The position numbers were made by a program, and so were the translations under genes. From JAXJQF01 sp036311285 (lineage in GTDB: Bacteria; Pseudomonadota; Gammaproteobacteria; Enterobacterales; Succinivibrionaceae): a DNA stretch of 56,361 bases. The stretch spans positions 1-56,361 of the forward strand of contig JAXJQF010000121.1 in assembly GCA_036311285.1 (NCBI GenBank), read 5' to 3'. The first letter of the stretch is position 1; each line of letters begins with the position of its first letter. This document shows, one piece after another, positions 1 through 8,930 of the stretch. Under the pieces are notes generated by a model. That model was not told the origin of the DNA. It made no database searches and saw nothing but the letters and a program-made list of their open reading frames with translations.

Positions 1-105
1 TAAACTCGAGATATAGTAAAGTATCCACTGTACATCTATCAAAATTTATACAATCTTATTATAATTTCATCTTCATTAATTGTGTCTTAAAGTAATAAAC
101 TATAA

Positions 106-582
106 CTAGTTACTACACTTTAATGTAACATCATATAGTTTTTTATTATCCTTGCTCAAAAAGCTAACAGATATACTACCTCCCTTATTTAACGCTTTTT
201 TAGACAATTCTGTTGAACAAAAAACATCGTGAAATTTTGATTTCTTTAAACTTTCAACAGCATCACTTTCTGCAGTTTGAATTGTTATATCATTACTTCG
301 ATATTCAAACGACAAATTAAATTTATCATCGAAATTCAAAGCACTAATTTCGACACTACCATCCTTTGATTTCATAGGGAAACCCTTTTGAGCCTCTATC
401 AAAGCATTTTTTAACTTATCCTCATCAGATACATAAGGAATAACATATAGTTTTAACATGATATAAGCTAAAGCACCAATAAGAACTACTACTGCATTAG
501 CAATATAGCTAAACCATTTGCTTTTTTTTGCTTGATTATTATTTATATTTCTATTTTGTTGTTGTGTCGATTCCTTAAACAT
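106..582 (-). CDS. Hypothetical single-pass membrane protein with a two-cysteine C-terminal domain
   Basis: Not recognised as a named family. The 158-residue product has a polar N-terminus rich in Asn, Gln and Lys (residues 1-22), one membrane segment at about 25-47, and a soluble domain that should face the periplasm. This looks like an uncleaved signal anchor. The start is supported by AAAGGATG about 4 nt before the ATG. The last 45 residues contain two cysteines (FCSTEL and LKCSN) about 36 residues apart, flanking alternating hydrophobic stretches. The same pattern occurs twice in the lipoprotein at 13979-14782, so the two may share a domain. The gene points away from ycaO and no operon partner is visible in the first 105 bases. 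Confidence 0.6.
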   Translation of the reverse strand: MFKESTQQQNRNINNNQAKKSKWFSYIANAVVVLIGALAYIMLKLYVIPYVSDEDKLKNALIEAQKGFPMKSKDGSVEISALNFDDKFNLSFEYRSNDITIQTAESDAVESLKKSKFHDVFCSTELSKKALNKGGSISVSFLSKDNKKLYDVTLKCSN

Positions 583-836
583 TTAACATCCTTTGTTTTT
601 TGAATTATTTACTTTTCCAAGTTTATTCAAATAATACAACATTACTTGATTCTATAAAAATTTTTTAATAATTCAATAAACATGTGTTCATATTACTCTT
701 TGTTCTTTCACTTTAATTATTTTGTATACATAATAAAACAGTTATTAGATAATATAGAACACTGTAAATCTATACATCTAAATATTGATAAGATTAAATT
801 ATAAAACATAGCTTCGAAATATAAGAGGAACTTATA

Positions 837-2807
837 ATGAGTTGTAATGAATTTGGGAAGGATGCGCCTTTAAAGCAAACAATTGAACTGTTTACAAAAA
901 GACTTACAGAACTTGGTTTAAAACTTAAATTTAAAGACGAACAAAATCCCTGCCCTAATCTTTACTCTTGCACCCTTTTTGATGAAAACAATCCTGATAT
1001 CATTACTTCAAATGGTAAAGGTGTTACCAAAGAAGCTGCTAAATGCTCTGCACTTGGCGAAATGGCAGAGAGATTACTTAACCAATCATTCTTTGAAGAC
1101 TATTACTTAGGAGAAGATGTAGCTAATCTTCCAATAAACAGATATCACGATGAACAATGGGTAACATACCCAGAATCCTATAATTTTAAAGATTTAGATA
1201 AAAAAGAAAAATTACTTCAAAATCCTGTATCCAATCTTATTGAACAAATGTTTGATGAATACAACTCTGAAAATGAGTCAAAGCTTGCTGATATAAAATC
1301 TGAAACCTACAAAAATAAGATTCTTACACCTGAGCTTACCAAACTTTATAACATAGATAAGCTAATTCCGCTAACAGAAGCTTGTACAGGTAACTACGAA
1401 AAAGGTATTTGTACAATCCCTTTAATAAATGAATTCACTAAAAAGAAAGCTAATTTCCCTGTTCATTTATTAGAACATTGTTATTGTTCTAATGGTATGT
1501 GTGCAGGGAATTCGGAACACGAAGCCAAAGTACAAGGATTATCTGAAATTTTTGAGAGATTTGTAAGAAAATTTTTATACGGTGAAATCAATCCATCCGA
1601 AATAGAAGATTTAGTGGATTATGATGATGAAGAAATTTCACGTTGTCTTCCAACTATCCCCGATGAACTTATTAAGACTAAATATCCAGACATCTACAAG
1701 CTATTAGGAGAATTTAACAAACATGGATACAACATTGTTTGTTACGATGCCTCCTTAGGGGGGAGATTTCCAGTAGTAGCTATTGCTATATATTCACAAC
1801 GAACCTTTGAATATAAAATATCACTTGGTTCTCATCCAAATATGAGAATAGCTTTAGAAAGAACAATTACAGAATTAATGCAAGGAGTTAATTGGGACAC
1901 AATTTATCTTTCTAAACTAACTGTAAATGATTTAGGTCCAAATATAAATGACGAAGAAAGCGATTCAAACGAATTTGGAATGAAAAACTATTATGAAATG
2001 GATAGTGATATCATTCTAAACTTTATTCAAAACTTTATTGATGATAGCGGGCAAATCAACTCAACATTCTTCTCTAATGAGCCATGCTTTGATTTCGTTG
2101 ATTGGTCTTTTGAAAGTGATAATACAAAGGAACAATATGAATTCTTACTATCAAAACTTAAAGAAATTGATAAAGAATTATGGTGCTATGATGCAAGTTA
2201 TAAAGAATTAAAAGCATATAGATTAGTTGTTCCAAACTTCTCAGAAATTTACAGTTACAATGACTGCAGCATACATTACGCTGGTTTCTACAGATACGTT
2301 TCTCCTATTAGATACTTCACTAACAGTAAATTCACTGATGAAGAATTAGCTATATTCATGCAATATGTCGTTACAAATCAAAGAAATGATATCAACTATA
2401 CTCTTGGTTTAGTTAATACAAAATCATCACCATTTTATAATTTAAATCGTGACGCTTTCTTGTCATTCATGGATATTGCCGCAGATCCTTTTATTAATGA
2501 TGACATTGATGATTTCAAAAAAATTATGAGAAATCATAAAATAGATTTAAGTAAAGTTGATTTTTGTAAGAAAGTTTATTTATTCAACTTCTTCCATAAC
2601 AATAAAGAAGTTTTTGATAAGGATAACGAATACATAGATAGTATGCTAGCTCTATTTAATAACTTTGTTAACAAAGATAATAAAGTTGAAAATTCAACTT
2701 CTCGTATATTCCCTGTAATTGATAAAAACCTAAAAGGGATAAAGGACCAAGAAAACTTGATCAAAACATATAAAACAATGCTTCAAAAACAAATTGAAAC
2801 ACACTAA
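837..2807 (+). CDS. ycaO: YcaO, ATP-grasp-like ribosomal S12 methylthiolation accessory factor
   Basis: Homologue of E. coli YcaO, which binds and hydrolyses ATP and is linked to RimO-dependent beta-methylthiolation of ribosomal protein S12. Conserved blocks are visible: GKDAPLKQTIELF at the N-terminus, TSNGKGVTKEAAKCSALGE near 60-75, and SNGMCAGNSEHEAKVQGLSE near 220-240 with the acidic nucleotide-site residues (E in SEIFERF). The C-terminal part past residue 400 matches the YcaO-specific helical region. At 656 residues it is longer than the enteric protein (about 586). Extra sequence lies roughly at residues 140-185 and is rich in Lys, Asn and Glu. AAGAGGAA precedes the ATG. The order ycaO-focA-pflB is the same as in enterics, which supports the name. 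No azole-peptide precursor or cyclodehydratase partner is nearby, so a natural-product role is unlikely. Confidence 0.9.
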   Translation: MSCNEFGKDAPLKQTIELFTKRLTELGLKLKFKDEQNPCPNLYSCTLFDENNPDIITSNGKGVTKEAAKCSALGEMAERLLNQSFFEDYYLGEDVANLPINRYHDEQWVTYPESYNFKDLDKKEKLLQNPVSNLIEQMFDEYNSENESKLADIKSETYKNKILTPELTKLYNIDKLIPLTEACTGNYEKGICTIPLINEFTKKKANFPVHLLEHCYCSNGMCAGNSEHEAKVQGLSEIFERFVRKFLYGEINPSEIEDLVDYDDEEISRCLPTIPDELIKTKYPDIYKLLGEFNKHGYNIVCYDASLGGRFPVVAIAIYSQRTFEYKISLGSHPNMRIALERTITELMQGVNWDTIYLSKLTVNDLGPNINDEESDSNEFGMKNYYEMDSDIILNFIQNFIDDSGQINSTFFSNEPCFDFVDWSFESDNTKEQYEFLLSKLKEIDKELWCYDASYKELKAYRLVVPNFSEIYSYNDCSIHYAGFYRYVSPIRYFTNSKFTDEELAIFMQYVVTNQRNDINYTLGLVNTKSSPFYNLNRDAFLSFMDIAADPFINDDIDDFKKIMRNHKIDLSKVDFCKKVYLFNFFHNNKEVFDKDNEYIDSMLALFNNFVNKDNKVENSTSRIFPVIDKNLKGIKDQENLIKTYKTMLQKQIETH

Positions 2808-2851
2808 ATAAAAATTTTAGATATATAAGAACTATATAATTTTCCATTTTT

Positions 2852-2887
2852 CGTATCCTAATATAGCACTAAATATATTAGGATACG
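2852..2887 (+). terminator. Intrinsic terminator after ycaO
   Basis: A perfect 14-bp stem (CGTATCCTAATATA and its complement) with an 8-nt loop, followed by TTTT. It separates ycaO from focA-pflB. Confidence 0.85.
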
Positions 2888-2944
2888 TTTTCAAGATATT
2901 TAAAATTTATAAATGATAAAAATATTCATTTAAAAGTTATAAAT

Positions 2945-2975
2945 TTGAACGATATCAAAAAATTTGTTGTATAAT
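2945..2975 (+). promoter_or_regulatory. Candidate FNR box and -10 element for focA-pflB
   Basis: TTGAACGATATCAA at 2945-2958 matches the FNR consensus TTGAT-N4-ATCAA except for one base. It is followed by an extended -10 (TG then TATAAT at 2970-2975). FNR control of focA-pfl is known in enterics and fits an anaerobic fermenter. The box centre lies about 30 bp before the inferred transcription start, closer than the classical -41.5, so either the start lies further downstream or the site acts differently. Confidence 0.5.
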
Positions 2976-3026
2976 AATTTATAGAAAAATTTAAAACCAA
3001 AAACATTCATAAAGTAAGAATAAAAT

Positions 3027-3914
3027 ATGTCTAATCAAGAAAAAAGCATTAAAGATATAAGTACAGTTTGTTTATCACCTGAAGAACTTGCTAAATTATC
3101 TGAATATATTACAGAACATAAAGCAACTAAACCTGTTACTAAATGTCTGTTGTCAGCTGTTAACGCTGGTGCATTCATTGCTCTAGCTTTTATGTTCTAT
3201 ACCACATGTTTAGCAGATGGATATAGCAAACTAATAGGCGGTATATGTTTCTCTCTTGGTCTATTACTTTGTGTTGTTATGGGAGGCGAGTTATTTACCT
3301 CTTCTACTCTAACACTAGTTGCAAAATCAGCTAAACTAATTACATGGAAAAAAGTTTTTTCCAATTGGTCTTTAGTTTACATTGGTAATTTAATAGGTAG
3401 CTTACTAATTGTTACTCTAGTTATGATTGCTAGACAATATGAAGCTTTCGATGGCAAATGGGGAGCTGTAATTTTAAACACATCATTACATAAACTTGAA
3501 CACATGAGAGAAGGTGAACCATATTGGAGAGGATTCCTAGAATGTGTTGCATCAGGTATTTTCTGTAACTTAATGGTTTGTATTGGTGTTTGGGTTTCAT
3601 TTGCTGGTAAAACACTAACTGACAAAGCAGTCGCAACAATTTTTCCTGTAGCATTATTTGTATCATCAGGTTTTGAACACTGTATTGCAAATATGTTTAT
3701 GATACCGGCAGGAATCTGTGTATTAAATTTCGCAGATGCAGAATTTTGGAGAGCCACAGGCTTAGTAGCAAGTGACTTTGCACAAATAAACGTTGTTAAT
3801 TTCATAATTAATAACTTGATCCCAGTGACAATAGGCAATATCATAGGCGGAGGCATTATGATAGGCGTATATAACTGGTATACTAATTGTCGCGCTGGCC
3901 AAACAAAGGCTTAA
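3027..3914 (+). CDS. focA: Formate channel FocA
   Basis: Pentameric inner-membrane formate/nitrite transporter (FNT family) that exports or imports formate made by pyruvate formate-lyase. The 295 residues give the usual six membrane segments. FNT signatures are visible: GGICFSLGLLLCVVMGGELFT-like sequence in the second segment region, the LVYIGNLIGS motif near residue 115-125, and a conserved pore histidine in SSGFEHCIANM near residue 215. The cytoplasmic N-terminus (about 45 residues) is Lys- and Glu-rich. The ribosome-binding site is weak (AAGTAAG). pflB follows after 34 bp on the same strand, so the two are most likely co-transcribed. Confidence 0.95.
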   Translation: MSNQEKSIKDISTVCLSPEELAKLSEYITEHKATKPVTKCLLSAVNAGAFIALAFMFYTTCLADGYSKLIGGICFSLGLLLCVVMGGELFTSSTLTLVAKSAKLITWKKVFSNWSLVYIGNLIGSLLIVTLVMIARQYEAFDGKWGAVILNTSLHKLEHMREGEPYWRGFLECVASGIFCNLMVCIGVWVSFAGKTLTDKAVATIFPVALFVSSGFEHCIANMFMIPAGICVLNFADAEFWRATGLVASDFAQINVVNFIINNLIPVTIGNIIGGGIMIGVYNWYTNCRAGQTKA

Positions 3915-3948
3915 GCGTATACCTAAATAAACCATATAGAGGTAAAAA

Positions 3949-6240
3949 ATGGCAGAATTAAATGAGCTTCAACAAGTAGCTTGGGAAGGCTTCGCACCAG
4001 GAGCATGGCAAGAAACAATCGATACCCGCGATTTCATTCAAAAGAACTACACACCTTATGAAGGTGATGAATCATTCTTGCAACCAGCAACTGAAGCAAC
4101 TACAAAGCTTTGGGAAAAGGTAATGGAAGGAATCAAGGTAGAAAACTCTACTCACGCTCCTTTAGATTTCGATCCTGATACACCATCAACAATCACTTCT
4201 CATGCACCAGGTTACATCGAGAAAGAATTAGAGCAAATCGTTGGCTTACAAACTGATGCTCCATTAAAGAGAGCTATCATGCCTTTCGGTGGTATTCGTA
4301 TGATCCAAACTTCATGCGAAACTTACAATAAGCCATTCAACAAAGAAGTAGAAAAGATTTTCACAGAATATCGTAAGACACATAACCAAGGTGTATTCGA
4401 TGTTTATACTCCTGATATCAGAAATTGTCGTAAGAGTGCTGTATTAACAGGTTTACCTGATGCTTATGGTCGTGGCCGTATCATTGGTGACTACCGTCGT
4501 ATCGCATTATATGGTGTTGACGCGTTAATGGCAGACAAGTTTAAGCAATATAACTCATTCCAAGAACAATTAGAACATCCAAAGGATGGAGCAGAATTAG
4601 AACACGCTATTCGTGCTCGCGAAGAAATCAACGACCAATACAAAGCTTTAGGCCAATTAAAGAAGATGGCAGCTTCTTACGGTTGTGATATTTCTGGTCC
4701 TGCAAAAACTGCGAAGGAAGCATGTCAAGCTACATACTTCGGTTACTTAGCTTCAGTTAAGTCTCAAAATGGTGCTGCTATGTCTTACGGCCGTACAGCT
4801 ACATTCTTAGATATTTATATCGAACGTGACTTAAAGAAAGGCATCATCAACGAAAGCCAAGCACAAGAATTAATCGATCATATGATCATGAAGTTACGTA
4901 TGGTTCGTTTCTTACGTACTCCAGAATATGACACATTATTCTCAGGTGACCCAATTTGGGCAACAGAATCATTAGGTGGTATGGGTTTAGACGGTCGTAC
5001 ACTTGTTACTAAGTCAAGTTTCCGTTACTTACACACTTTATACAACATGGGTACTTCTCCAGAACCTAACATGACGATCTTATGGTCTGAAAAGTTACCT
5101 GCAGCATTCAAGAAGTACTGTGCTAAGGTATCTATTGATACTTCATCAATTCAATACGAAAACGATGACTTAATGCGTCCAGACTTCGATAGCGACGACT
5201 ATGCAATCGCATGTTGTGTATCACCAATGGTTATTGGTAAGAGAATGCAATTCTTCGGTGCTCGTGCGAACTTAGCTAAGACATTATTATACGCAATCAA
5301 CGGTGGTATGGATGAACGCTTAAAGATCCAAATTGGTCCTAAGACAGACATCCCTGCTGGTGAATACTTAGAATATGAAGACGTATTATCACGTGTTGAC
5401 CACTTCATGGATTGGTTAGCAACTCAATACGTTACTGCATTAAACATCATCCACTATATGCACGACAAGTATGCATACGAAGCTATCCAAATGGCTTTAC
5501 ATGACAGAGATGTTGTACGTACAATGGCTTGTGGTATTGCAGGTTTATCAATTGCAGCTGACTCATTATCTGCAATCAAGTACGCTAAGGTTAAAGCTAT
5601 TCGTGACGAAGATGGCATAGCTCAATCATTCGACATTGATGGCGATTTCCCTAAGTATGGTAACAACGATGACCGCGTAGACTCTATTGCAGCTGACTTA
5701 GTAGAAAGATTCATGAAGAAGATTTCAGAACGTGTAACTTACCGTGATTCTATTCCTACTCAATCAGTATTAACTATCACTTCTAACGTAGTATACGGTA
5801 AGAAGACAGGTAGCACACCATGTGGTCGTGAAGCTGGTAAGCCATTTGGTCCAGGTGCTAACCCAATGCACGGTCGTGACGTTAAGGGTGCTGTAGCTTC
5901 ATTAGCTTCTGTTGCTAAAGTTCCATTTGCTTATGCTAAGGATGGTATTTCATACACATTCTCTATCGTTCCTGCTGCATTAGGTAAAGAAGCTGAACAA
6001 CAATGCACTAACTTAATCGGTTTATTAGATGGTTACTTCCACAACACTGTAGCACGTGAAGGTGGTCAACACTTAAACGTTAACGTGTTAAACCGTGAAA
6101 CATTATTAGATGCACAACAAAACCCTGATAAGTACCCTATGCTTACAATCCGTGTATCTGGTTACGCTGTACGTTTCAACTCATTAACTAAGGAACAACA
6201 AGAAGACGTAATTTCACGTACTTTCACAAATTCTTTATAA
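3949..6240 (+). CDS. pflB: Pyruvate formate-lyase (formate C-acetyltransferase)
   Basis: Glycyl-radical enzyme converting pyruvate and CoA to acetyl-CoA and formate, central to anaerobic fermentation. The 763-residue length matches the E. coli enzyme (760). The catalytic pair Cys422-Cys423 is in the IACCVSPM motif, and the radical glycine is Gly738 in RVSGYAVRF. Both are shifted by +4 from E. coli numbering. AGAGGTAAAA precedes the ATG. Codon use is strongly biased (TTA for Leu, CGT for Arg), as expected for very high expression. The activating enzyme gene pflA, needed to install the radical, is not in this window. A strong terminator follows. Confidence 0.98.
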   Translation: MAELNELQQVAWEGFAPGAWQETIDTRDFIQKNYTPYEGDESFLQPATEATTKLWEKVMEGIKVENSTHAPLDFDPDTPSTITSHAPGYIEKELEQIVGLQTDAPLKRAIMPFGGIRMIQTSCETYNKPFNKEVEKIFTEYRKTHNQGVFDVYTPDIRNCRKSAVLTGLPDAYGRGRIIGDYRRIALYGVDALMADKFKQYNSFQEQLEHPKDGAELEHAIRAREEINDQYKALGQLKKMAASYGCDISGPAKTAKEACQATYFGYLASVKSQNGAAMSYGRTATFLDIYIERDLKKGIINESQAQELIDHMIMKLRMVRFLRTPEYDTLFSGDPIWATESLGGMGLDGRTLVTKSSFRYLHTLYNMGTSPEPNMTILWSEKLPAAFKKYCAKVSIDTSSIQYENDDLMRPDFDSDDYAIACCVSPMVIGKRMQFFGARANLAKTLLYAINGGMDERLKIQIGPKTDIPAGEYLEYEDVLSRVDHFMDWLATQYVTALNIIHYMHDKYAYEAIQMALHDRDVVRTMACGIAGLSIAADSLSAIKYAKVKAIRDEDGIAQSFDIDGDFPKYGNNDDRVDSIAADLVERFMKKISERVTYRDSIPTQSVLTITSNVVYGKKTGSTPCGREAGKPFGPGANPMHGRDVKGAVASLASVAKVPFAYAKDGISYTFSIVPAALGKEAEQQCTNLIGLLDGYFHNTVAREGGQHLNVNVLNRETLLDAQQNPDKYPMLTIRVSGYAVRFNSLTKEQQEDVISRTFTNSL

Positions 6241-6285
6241 TAAGTTGAATCTTATACAGTTTTAAATTAAAGATTTAATATAAGC

Positions 6286-6316
6286 AAAAAGAGATTTCTA
6301 TATGAAATCTCTTTTT
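6286..6316 (+). terminator. Intrinsic terminator after pflB
   Basis: Stem AAAAAGAGATTTC paired with GAAATCTCTTTTT, 5-nt loop, ending in a T run. It closes the focA-pflB unit. Confidence 0.9.
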
Positions 6317-6379
6317 TATTTATGTATAATTGATAAAAATTACAACACATAACAAAATAAAATTACCCACGGGAAGAAC

Positions 6380-6952
6380 ATGAAAACTTTTTTAGGAATT
6401 TGTCTATTGTTTGCAACAACTTTATTAATAGGCTGTTCAACAACAAAAACAAATACAGACTACTTTGTTAAACAAGTATCTGAACTTCAAGCTATCAACA
6501 ATATGAACATAGGCGGCAAAATCGCACTACTACAAAAAAATAGCAAGCTAAGTAGCTATTTAAACATCGAAATAAATAAAGATAATTTTGTATTTTATTT
6601 AACAAGCCTTACAGGTGATACCATCTTTAAGCTAACTCAAGAAAATGATATCGCAACCTTAGTTGATAGCAACGGCATGGTTCATGAGCATAATAATACC
6701 GATGCATTAGTAGAAGGCATTACAGGAATAAATATTCCATGTAAAGAATTAAAGAACATTTTACTAGGTGAACCTAATGGCTATAACCATAACAGAAATG
6801 AAGATGGAAGCTTAAAAGATATTACATTAGACAAATATAAAATCGAATATAAAAGATATCAAACAATCAACAAATACATCGTTCCAAAGCTTATTACAAT
6901 TACTGGTAATGACATAATTATAAGGATCAACATTAACAAATGGGAACTATAA
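6380..6952 (+). CDS. lolB: Outer-membrane lipoprotein LolB
   Basis: LolB receives lipoproteins from LolA and inserts them into the outer membrane. The signal sequence ends in a lipobox (LLIGCS) with Cys19 as lipid site. The rest (190 residues total) has the LolB-type pattern of an early GGKIAL strand and the GINIPCKELKNILLGEP segment near residue 125-140. Similarity is modest, so part of the assignment rests on position: it overlaps ispE by 13 bp, as in the lolB-ispE-prs block of many gammaproteobacteria. GGGAAG precedes the ATG. Confidence 0.85.
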   Translation: MKTFLGICLLFATTLLIGCSTTKTNTDYFVKQVSELQAINNMNIGGKIALLQKNSKLSSYLNIEINKDNFVFYLTSLTGDTIFKLTQENDIATLVDSNGMVHEHNNTDALVEGITGINIPCKELKNILLGEPNGYNHNRNEDGSLKDITLDKYKIEYKRYQTINKYIVPKLITITGNDIIIRININKWEL

Positions 6953-7806
6953 CATTGTGGCCATCTCCTGCAAAAATCAATTTATTTTTGCATATCAATG
7001 GAAAAAGAGAAGACGGTTATCATGAATTGCAAACATTGTTTGCAATCCTTGATAAAGGTGATTCTTTAAGCTTTAAAGAATTAGAAACTAATGAAATTAT
7101 AATCAAGCCTGATTTTGATTTTCCTCAGGAGAAGAACATAGTATATAAAGCTGTACAAGCTCTTAGAGAATATACCAATGTTATCAAAGGCATTGAGATT
7201 ACCATTAATAAAAATATCCCAATGGGAGGTGGACTAGGAGGAGGTTCTTCCAATGCTGCTACAGCATTAGTAGCTCTAAACAGCATTTGGAAGCTAAACA
7301 TTAATGAAGATAAACTATGTGAAATAGGCAAAAAGCTTGGAGCAGATGTTCCTGTATTTATAAAAGGAAGAAGTGCCTTTGCAGAAGGCGTTGGAGAAAA
7401 ACTAACCCCATTCGAAATCGAAGAGTCATATTATCTAGTTGTTACTCCTAAAAACACTAATGTATCTACAAAGGAGATTTTCACCCACCCTAATCTCCCA
7501 AGAAATACACCAAAATTTAGCATTGATGAAATAAATAGTGTAAAATTAAAGAATGACTGTGAAGAATTGGTGAAAAATAATTATCCAATTGTTGCCAAAA
7601 CACTGTTATGGTTGTTAAAATACGCACCATCAAGAATGACTGGAACAGGAGCTTCCTGTTTTGCAAAATTCGATAGCAAAGAAGTTGCAGTTAATGCATT
7701 AAACTCAATGCCTAACGAGCTTCAAGGTTTTGTTGCAAAAGCTTGTAATTATTCACCTTTACTCACTTTTGTACAACAATTTAAAGACAGTGCTTGCACT
7801 AAATAA
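6940..7806 (+). CDS. ispE: 4-diphosphocytidyl-2-C-methyl-D-erythritol kinase
   Basis: GHMP kinase of the non-mevalonate isoprenoid pathway. It phosphorylates CDP-methylerythritol. The N-terminal substrate motif is SPAKINLFLHI, the ATP-binding glycine loop is PMGGGLGGGSSNAATAL near residue 90-107, and the C-terminal motif is MTGTGASCFA near 227-236. At 288 residues it is of normal length. The start codon lies inside the end of lolB, consistent with translational coupling. prs follows 20 bp later on the same strand. Confidence 0.96.
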   Translation: MGTITLWPSPAKINLFLHINGKREDGYHELQTLFAILDKGDSLSFKELETNEIIIKPDFDFPQEKNIVYKAVQALREYTNVIKGIEITINKNIPMGGGLGGGSSNAATALVALNSIWKLNINEDKLCEIGKKLGADVPVFIKGRSAFAEGVGEKLTPFEIEESYYLVVTPKNTNVSTKEIFTHPNLPRNTPKFSIDEINSVKLKNDCEELVKNNYPIVAKTLLWLLKYAPSRMTGTGASCFAKFDSKEVAVNALNSMPNELQGFVAKACNYSPLLTFVQQFKDSACTK

Positions 7807-7826
7807 GTCCTTTAGAGATTAGAATC

Positions 7827-8777
7827 ATGGCAGATATGAAAATTTTCGCAGGTAACGGTACTCCAGAACTTGCTCAAAAAATCGCAGATAGATTATTTAC
7901 TAAATTAGGTAACGCAAAAGTAGCTAGCTTCAGTGATGGCGAAATATGTGTAGAAATCAACGAAAACGTTCGTGGTTCAGACGTATTTATCATCCAATCA
8001 ACTTGTGCTCCTACAAACGATAACTTAATGGAATTAATCGTTATGATCGATGCTATGCGCAGAGCATCAGCTGAAAGAATCACAGCTGTAATTCCATACT
8101 TTGGTTATGCAAGACAAGATCGTCGTCTACGTTCAGCTCGTGTACCTATTAGTGCTAAAGTATGTGCTAAATTATTAGAAAGCGTAGGCGTTGACAGAGT
8201 ATTAACTGTAGACTTACACGCAGAACAAATTCAAGGTTTCTTCGATGTTCCTGTAGACAACTGTTTTGGTAGCCCAATCCTAGTTGACGACATCAACAAT
8301 CATGATTTTGATAATTTAGTTGTAGTTTCTCCGGACATCGGTGGCGTTGTACGTGCTCGTGCAATTGCTAAGTTATTAGGCGAAGAAACAAATATCGCTA
8401 TTATCGACAAGCGTCGTCCACGTCCAAACGTATCAGAAGTTATGCACTTAATCGGTGACGTTGAAGGTCGTGACTGCATCATTGTTGACGACATGATCGA
8501 TACTGGTGGTACATTATGTAAGGCTGCTGATGCATTAAAGGCTCGTGGTGCTAAGAGAGTATTCGCTTACGCAACTCACCCAGTATTATCTGGTTCAGCA
8601 TTAAAGAACATCTCTGAATCTTCAATCGATGAAATCGTTGTAACAGATTCTATCCCATTATCAGAAGAAATGAAGAAGACTGGTAAGGTTAGAGTGTTAT
8701 CATTATCGTTCATGCTTGCTGAAGCTATTAGACGTATTTCTAACGAAGAATCTATTTCAGCTATGTTTAATGCATAA
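7827..8777 (+). CDS. prs: Ribose-phosphate pyrophosphokinase
   Basis: Makes PRPP from ribose 5-phosphate and ATP for nucleotide, His, Trp and NAD synthesis. At 316 residues it has class I Prs length. Conserved motifs are the ATP-site PYFGYARQDRR (near 90-100), the catalytic flexible-loop DKRRPRP, and the ribose-phosphate loop VDDMIDTGGTL near 219-229. Codon use is biased as in highly expressed genes. It is the third gene of lolB-ispE-prs and is followed by two hairpins, the second a clear terminator. Confidence 0.98.
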   Translation: MADMKIFAGNGTPELAQKIADRLFTKLGNAKVASFSDGEICVEINENVRGSDVFIIQSTCAPTNDNLMELIVMIDAMRRASAERITAVIPYFGYARQDRRLRSARVPISAKVCAKLLESVGVDRVLTVDLHAEQIQGFFDVPVDNCFGSPILVDDINNHDFDNLVVVSPDIGGVVRARAIAKLLGEETNIAIIDKRRPRPNVSEVMHLIGDVEGRDCIIVDDMIDTGGTLCKAADALKARGAKRVFAYATHPVLSGSALKNISESSIDEIVVTDSIPLSEEMKKTGKVRVLSLSFMLAEAIRRISNEESISAMFNA

Positions 8778-8800
8778 CTAATAATCTAAGGACTATGAAT

Positions 8801-8828
8801 ATTACTAGAGAATTTATTCTCTAGTAAT
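8801..8828. other. Perfect 12-bp hairpin between prs and its terminator
   Basis: ATTACTAGAGAA, loop TTTA, then TTCTCTAGTAAT. No T run follows on either strand, so it is not a typical terminator by itself. It may stabilise the prs mRNA 3' end. Confidence 0.5.
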
Positions 8829-8834
8829 AAAACA

Positions 8835-8866
8835 ACAAAGGCAGTATTTACTGCCTTTGTTTTTTT
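8835..8866 (+). terminator. Intrinsic terminator after prs
   Basis: Stem ACAAAGGCAG paired with CTGCCTTTGT, loop TATTTA, followed by seven T. Confidence 0.92.
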
Positions 8867-8930
8867 CTATTTATGTCTAAATAAATGGCAAAGACTTTTG
8901 CTTAAGTTTGCTTTTCTTACTCACTCACAC

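Noticed and set aside
3377..3856. 159-codon antisense frame inside focA
   Set aside because: Fully inside a well-supported gene, no ribosome-binding site, no family match.
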